9,228 bases of DNA from an uncultured Traorella sp. (lineage in GTDB: Bacteria; Bacillota_I; Bacilli_A; Erysipelotrichales; Erysipelotrichaceae), in contig CAMEUL010000044.1 in the NCBI GenBank assembly GCA_945938205.1, positions 1 through 9,228 on the forward strand. Direction: 5' to 3'. Made by a program: the position numbers and the translations under genes. Under the pieces are notes generated by a model, which was not told where the DNA came from, did not search any database, and worked only from the letters and a program-made list of their open reading frames with translations. Positions 6,437-9,228 of the stretch are shown here, piece by piece (position 1 is the stretch's first letter; each line of letters starts with the position of its first letter).

Positions 6437-6470
6437 ATACCCTCCAAACTGATTTCAGTAAGGAGGGTAT
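6437..6470. terminator. bidirectional terminator between bactofilin B1 and the Nim-like gene
   Basis: The arms ATACCCTCC (6437-6445) and GGAGGGTAT (6462-6470) form a 9-bp stem, topped by a short inner helix ACTG/CAGT. A-run (6432-6435) and T-run (6470-6473) flanks suit both directions. The flanking genes are convergent. Confidence 0.75.
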
Positions 6471-6474
6471 TTTG

Positions 6475-6960
6475 TTAAGATACAGTTCCAACAAGTTCGA
6501 TTGCCTGTTTTCCACTTTTTTCTTCAATTTTTATTTCTACCATGCACACGGCATCAAAGGCGCTATCAATTTCCTTTTGGATACCTTCAGGATCGTTGGG
6601 CGAATATTTTGATGCCAGTATTTCCAGTGCTTTTCTTTTTTTTGATTCATCATTAATGACAGATGCTTTACCATAAATGATGACACTTTTAAAATAGGTT
6701 GTATATTTTTCTGGAATAATTTCATCTTGGTCAATGACACAGAAGCATACTTGTGGATTTTGACGTAAAACTTCCATTTTATGACCTTCTTTGGCACAGT
6801 GAAAATAAAGGGAATCATGATCCAATACATAACTTAATGGGACACAGTAAGGATGGTTTGTTTCATCAGCCATAGATAAAACGCCGGATGTGTTTCTTTC
6901 CAAAATTTTAAGTATTTCTGAATCAGGCAGTTTTTGTTTGAATCGTCGCATTTCTTTCAT
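6475..6960 (-). CDS. pyridoxamine 5'-phosphate oxidase-fold flavoprotein, NimA-like
   Basis: The 161-residue protein belongs to the small FMN-binding split-barrel family that includes the 5-nitroimidazole reductases (Nim) and many general pyridoxamine-phosphate-oxidase-like proteins. Family-like features are the start MRRFKQKL (4-11), GVLSM...HPYCVPLSYV (26-45), LYFHCAKEGHKMEVL (51-65), VCFCVIDQDE (71-80) and YTTYFKSVIIYGKA (86-99) with H60 near the expected cofactor or substrate pocket. Typical length is 150-175. Actual nitroimidazole resistance cannot be claimed, since most chromosomal homologues have unknown substrates. AGGT about six bases before the ATG supports the start, though the internal ATG at residue 4 is an alternative. 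It is a lone minus-strand gene between the two + strand bactofilin cassettes and has its own TATAAT. Confidence 0.85.
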   Translation of the reverse strand: MKEMRRFKQKLPDSEILKILERNTSGVLSMADETNHPYCVPLSYVLDHDSLYFHCAKEGHKMEVLRQNPQVCFCVIDQDEIIPEKYTTYFKSVIIYGKASVINDESKKRKALEILASKYSPNDPEGIQKEIDSAFDAVCMVEIKIEEKSGKQAIELVGTVS

Positions 6961-6974
6961 AGTTATACCTCGCT

Positions 6975-6995
6975 GATATTATTATATCGAATATC
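6975..6995 (-). promoter_or_regulatory. promoter and possible operator of the Nim-like gene
   Basis: TATAAT occurs on the minus strand at 6986-6981 with no clear -35. It is embedded in an inverted repeat GATATT (6975-6980) / AATATC (6990-6995) with a 9-bp centre. An inverted repeat over a -10 would suit a repressor, but in AT-rich DNA it may be chance. Confidence 0.35.
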
Positions 6996-7027
6996 GCGGA
7001 TAATTCTATAGAGAAACCCTTATTTTC

Positions 7028-7056
7028 TTGATATTGACGATAAAGTGAGATAAAAT
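7028..7056 (+). promoter_or_regulatory. sigma-A type promoter of the second bactofilin cassette
   Basis: TTGATA (7028-7033), a 17-bp spacer and TAAAAT (7051-7056) match consensus at five of six positions in each box. Transcription would start near 7063. This excludes the in-frame ATG at 7055, which lies inside the -10, and supports 7088 as the real start. Confidence 0.65.
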
Positions 7057-7087
7057 GAAAGTAAATAAATGGAAGGAAATAATATAT

Positions 7088-7729
7088 ATGAAATGGTATG
7101 GTAATGACAAAATGATGAAAACCATCAATAAGAATGATTTGAGTCGCCCAGCACCAGCTTCAACTTCAACTGAAGAAGAAAAGAGTTCAGAGGAAAAACT
7201 GGAAGAAATGCAGACTCAGGATAATGTACAGGTGAACGAAGAAGTTGAGGTCGAAACACCTCAGGAAGTTTCAATGCCTTCAATCACAGCGGATGAAATA
7301 ATGGAACCGTCTGTCATTGAATCAAAAACAACGGTGAATGGTAATGTAGAATGTGAAGGGGATCTGACGGTTAAAGGGGAAATCAACGGAGAAATCTATG
7401 TTACAGGAAAAGTTGTATCAAGCGGAAAAACAATTGGCAAGATGACAGCTGCAAGCGTAATGCTTCTTCAAGCCAGACATCAAGGGGATATCAACAGCAG
7501 CGAAGCGGTATCTCTGGAATATGAAAATTCTACAGTGATTGGAAATATCACGGCAGATTCATGTGTGATCAAAGGAAAGATCAAAGGAAATGTTTTGGTA
7601 ACAGGAAAGTGTTTCATCGGATCCAATGCTATTGTCTTAGGAGATATCCAGGCGAATATTATTGAAATAGAAGAAGGCGCACTTGTCAAAGGACATCTTG
7701 AAATCACAAAAGATGCCATAATTGAATAA
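7088..7729 (+). CDS. bactofilin-family protein A2 with N-terminal tail and acidic linker
   Basis: The intact long bactofilin, 213 residues from the ATG at 7088 (GGAAGGA upstream; the same first residues as A1). It has three parts. The first is a conserved tail MKWYGNDKMMKTINKNDL (1-18), basic and aromatic, possibly amphipathic. The second is a low-complexity acidic linker rich in E, S, T and P (19-74). The third is the bactofilin beta-helix (75-213), with rungs such as VNGNVECEGDLTVKGEINGEI, ADSCVIKGKIKGNVLVTG and LGDIQANIIEIEEGALVKG. In characterised bactofilins a short N-terminal tail can bind membrane, and that role is an inference here. There is no classical transmembrane segment. Its stop is just before GGGG (7731-7734), the ribosome binding site of B2. 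It is a paralogue of A1, more conserved in the tail and core than in the linker. Confidence 0.85.
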   Translation: MKWYGNDKMMKTINKNDLSRPAPASTSTEEEKSSEEKLEEMQTQDNVQVNEEVEVETPQEVSMPSITADEIMEPSVIESKTTVNGNVECEGDLTVKGEINGEIYVTGKVVSSGKTIGKMTAASVMLLQARHQGDINSSEAVSLEYENSTVIGNITADSCVIKGKIKGNVLVTGKCFIGSNAIVLGDIQANIIEIEEGALVKGHLEITKDAIIE

Positions 7730-7740
7730 AGGGGATTAAT

Positions 7741-8136
7741 ATGGATTTTGTAGAAGAAAAGAAAACAGTGATTCAGAGAAAATGCAAGGTTTTCGGAGAA
7801 ATCATTTCAAATGATGATGTCGTATTATATGGTGAAGTAAAAGGAAACATCACTTGTGAAAATGATGTCATTGCGGGTGGTGTGCTTGTTGGAAATGTTG
7901 AAGCAAATGAACTGCATGTTTACGGGAGCAAGGAAAATGGTGGCAAAGAAGGATCTGTATTTGGTGATGTGCGTGTCAGAAATTGTGTGACAAACGGCAA
8001 AATTAAAGGAGACTGCTTTGTGAAGGAAGATATGCTTATTGGAAATGATGCGACAGTGATTGGAGAAATCAATGCAGGCAACGTTGAAATCAAAAAAGGT
8101 GCTGCTGTTCGCGGAAATCTCAATATCAACCGATAA
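7741..8136 (+). CDS. short bactofilin-family polymer-forming protein B2
   Basis: A 131-residue, tail-less bactofilin and close paralogue of B1, about 82% identical by hand alignment. Most changes are conservative I/V/L swaps inside the beta-helix. The rungs FGEIISNDDVVLYGEVKGNI, VGNVEANELHVYG, NGKIKGDCF and GEINAGNVEIKKGAAVRGNL are clear. The charged loop SKENGGKEGS interrupts the repeats at the same place as in B1. GGGG at 7731-7734 is six bases from the ATG, and the gene follows A2 after 11 bases, so A2 and B2 should be made together, perhaps as partners in one polymer (inference). The pairing of a long and a short bactofilin recalls adjacent bactofilin genes known from other Firmicutes, but the function here is unknown. 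The operon ends at the terminator starting in its stop codon. Confidence 0.88.
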   Translation: MDFVEEKKTVIQRKCKVFGEIISNDDVVLYGEVKGNITCENDVIAGGVLVGNVEANELHVYGSKENGGKEGSVFGDVRVRNCVTNGKIKGDCFVKEDMLIGNDATVIGEINAGNVEIKKGAAVRGNLNINR

Positions 8137-8160
8137 AACTGAGGAAACTCAGTTTTTTTT
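8135..8160 (+). terminator. Rho-independent terminator after bactofilin B2
   Basis: A 9-bp stem AAAACTGAG (8135-8143) pairs with CTCAGTTTT (8148-8156) around a GAAA tetraloop and is followed by T to 8160. The left arm begins within the B2 stop codon. Confidence 0.85.
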
Positions 8161-8195
8161 ATGAGAGATCTCACATACTAATGCTGAGGTGCTCT

Positions 8196-9228
8196 ATGAA
8201 AAGTATCTGGATGAAGGATAAAAAAAAGAAGTATGATAAACTAAATCAGAATATTTCCTGTGATGTACTGATTGTTGGAGGAGGTCTGAGTGGTCTATTG
8301 TCTGCCTATCAGCTTAAAGAGCATGCGGAAAGACTCGTGCTGATTGAAAGTGATGAGATTGCAAATGGTGCCACCGGAAGAAATACCGGGAAAGTAACCT
8401 TCCAGCATGGACTGGAACTGCAGAAAATATTTCATTATCATGGTGAAGATAAAACGCGACTGTATTATGAAGAGAATGAAAAGGCCATTCATGCGCTCTA
8501 TCACATCATGGAAAAAGAACAGATTGAATGTGACTGGCAAGTAAAAACAGCTTTGGTTGGCTGTAAGTCAGAAGAATATGAGAAAAATGTGGACAAGGAA
8601 ATAGAAGTGTACAATACTCTTCAGATTCCTTATGAACGAATAGAAAATGAAACTTGTCATAAAGGCATTCAGGTTCATCAACAAGCCAGTTTTGATCCCT
8701 ATGCGTTCTGTCTTCAGTTGGCAGAAAAAATGGAAATTGAAATTTATGAACATACACCAATGATCTCTATTCAAAACCATGAAGTCAGCACAGGTGCCTA
8801 TAAAATAAAATATAAAACATGTATTCTGGCAACACAGGTCATGCCCTTTCAGTTTAAGCCATTTTATGTTTTAATGCATCCGAAACAGACATTTCTTGCG
8901 GCTCTTTCACCGAGCGAGCACAGTAATGAAATGATCCTGTTAGAGGATGAAATCACGAAGACAAGAAATGACACTCATGATTTTATGCTGGTAGGTGGTT
9001 ATGATCACAGTACTATGGAAGAAGCGACTCCACTGTGGCAGAAATTCAGAAGAGATCTGGTTTTGGAATATCCTCAGCATCAGATCTTAGAATGCTGGAG
9101 CTCACAGGATTATGAATGTGTGGATGGATTGCCTTTGGTGGATAGCAATGATGACTTTATTTTTATTACAGGTTTCAATAAATGGGGCAATACCAATGCG
9201 ATGGTTAGCAGTACTATCGTAAAAGATA
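8196..9228 (+). CDS. FAD-dependent oxidoreductase (DAO family), 3' end outside window
   Basis: The frame is open for 344 residues from the ATG at 8196 to the window edge, with no stop. GAGGT (8186-8190) lies five bases upstream. After a lysine-rich start, residues 22-52 form the FAD-binding Rossmann unit: DVLIVGGGLSGLLSA with GxGxxG at G28, G30 and G33, then E51 in VLIES to hold the ribose. GATGRNTGKVT (58-68) is the segment typical of glycine-oxidase-like (DAO) enzymes. Near the end, WSSQDYECVDGLPLV and ITGFNKWGNTNAMVSS match the DAO subgroup that often carries a C-terminal Rieske [2Fe-2S] domain (YhfW-like). That domain, if present, would lie beyond the window. The substrate cannot be deduced. 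It is preceded by the B2 terminator and so is probably a separate unit, though I see no strong promoter in the short gap. Confidence 0.85.
   Translation, partial: MKSIWMKDKKKKYDKLNQNISCDVLIVGGGLSGLLSAYQLKEHAERLVLIESDEIANGATGRNTGKVTFQHGLELQKIFHYHGEDKTRLYYEENEKAIHALYHIMEKEQIECDWQVKTALVGCKSEEYEKNVDKEIEVYNTLQIPYERIENETCHKGIQVHQQASFDPYAFCLQLAEKMEIEIYEHTPMISIQNHEVSTGAYKIKYKTCILATQVMPFQFKPFYVLMHPKQTFLAALSPSEHSNEMILLEDEITKTRNDTHDFMLVGGYDHSTMEEATPLWQKFRRDLVLEYPQHQILECWSSQDYECVDGLPLVDSNDDFIFITGFNKWGNTNAMVSSTIVKD

Larger units (their letters stand above)
7088..8136 (+). repeat. bactofilin cassette copy 2 (A2-B2) of a duplicated two-gene unit
   Basis: Second, intact copy of the unit at 5375-6429, in direct orientation. 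Recombination between the copies could delete or amplify the Nim-like gene between them. Protein divergence of 18-30% suggests the duplication is not recent. Confidence 0.85.

Noticed and set aside
6213..6527. Reverse-strand open frames over the B genes (also 7920-8174) that resemble each other
   Set aside because: Their similarity follows from the paralogous B genes on the other strand. They have no family features and no ribosome binding sites.
7055..7087. Earlier in-frame ATG for bactofilin A2
   Set aside because: It lies inside the predicted -10 box (7051-7056), has no ribosome binding site and has no counterpart in A1. The ATG at 7088 has GGAAGGA upstream and matches the A1 start.
8295..8780. 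Three overlapping reverse-strand open frames
   Set aside because: All lie inside the FAD oxidoreductase frame, which carries clear motifs, so they are shadows.

Overview
The window comes from an AT-rich, low-GC Gram-positive (Firmicutes/Bacillota) chromosome. AGGAGG-type ribosome binding sites, short hairpin-plus-T-run terminators, a KtrAB-type potassium system, an AgrC/AgrA-like two-component pair and Firmicutes-type bactofilins all point this way. An anaerobic gut lineage such as Erysipelotrichia or Clostridia is my guess from protein style, not something I could test. I see no tRNA, rRNA, CRISPR, insertion sequence or phage gene.

Layout. (1) Positions 1-142 hold the 3' end of an unidentified + strand gene. 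(2) 189-1001 (+) encodes an aromatic acid exporter family (ArAE_1/DUF939) membrane protein and ends inside its own terminator. (3) 1082-3139 (+) is a two-gene ktrB-ktrA operon for K+ uptake with its own promoter, ended by a terminator shared with the convergent genes that follow. (4) 3200-5193 (-) is a LytTR response regulator followed by a GHKL sensor kinase. The kinase reading frame is broken by one base in an A-tract, leaving an N-terminal membrane half and a C-terminal kinase half. (5) 5375-8136 contains two copies of a two-gene bactofilin cassette (A1-B1 and A2-B2, both +). A1 carries a one-base deletion. Between the copies lies a convergent Nim-like flavoprotein gene (-). (6) From 8196 to the window edge is the start of an FAD-dependent oxidoreductase (+).

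How it may work together. The region between the response regulator and bactofilin A1 contains two near-identical 10-bp direct repeats, TTCAYGCCAA, spaced exactly 21 bp start to start. This is the geometry of AgrA/LytTR-family operators. The repeats sit just upstream of a consensus TATAAT with a poor -35 for the regulator operon, and they face the A1-B1 cassette on the other side. The second cassette instead has a near-consensus housekeeping promoter. The most interesting hypothesis is therefore a LytTR-controlled, duplicated bactofilin system, with one copy under signal control and one constitutive. Each cassette pairs a long bactofilin (conserved N-terminal tail plus variable acidic linker) with a short, tail-less one.

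Caveat. Both broken genes carry single-base losses next to A-tracts. A sequencing or assembly error could explain both as well as real mutation, phase variation or slippage could.
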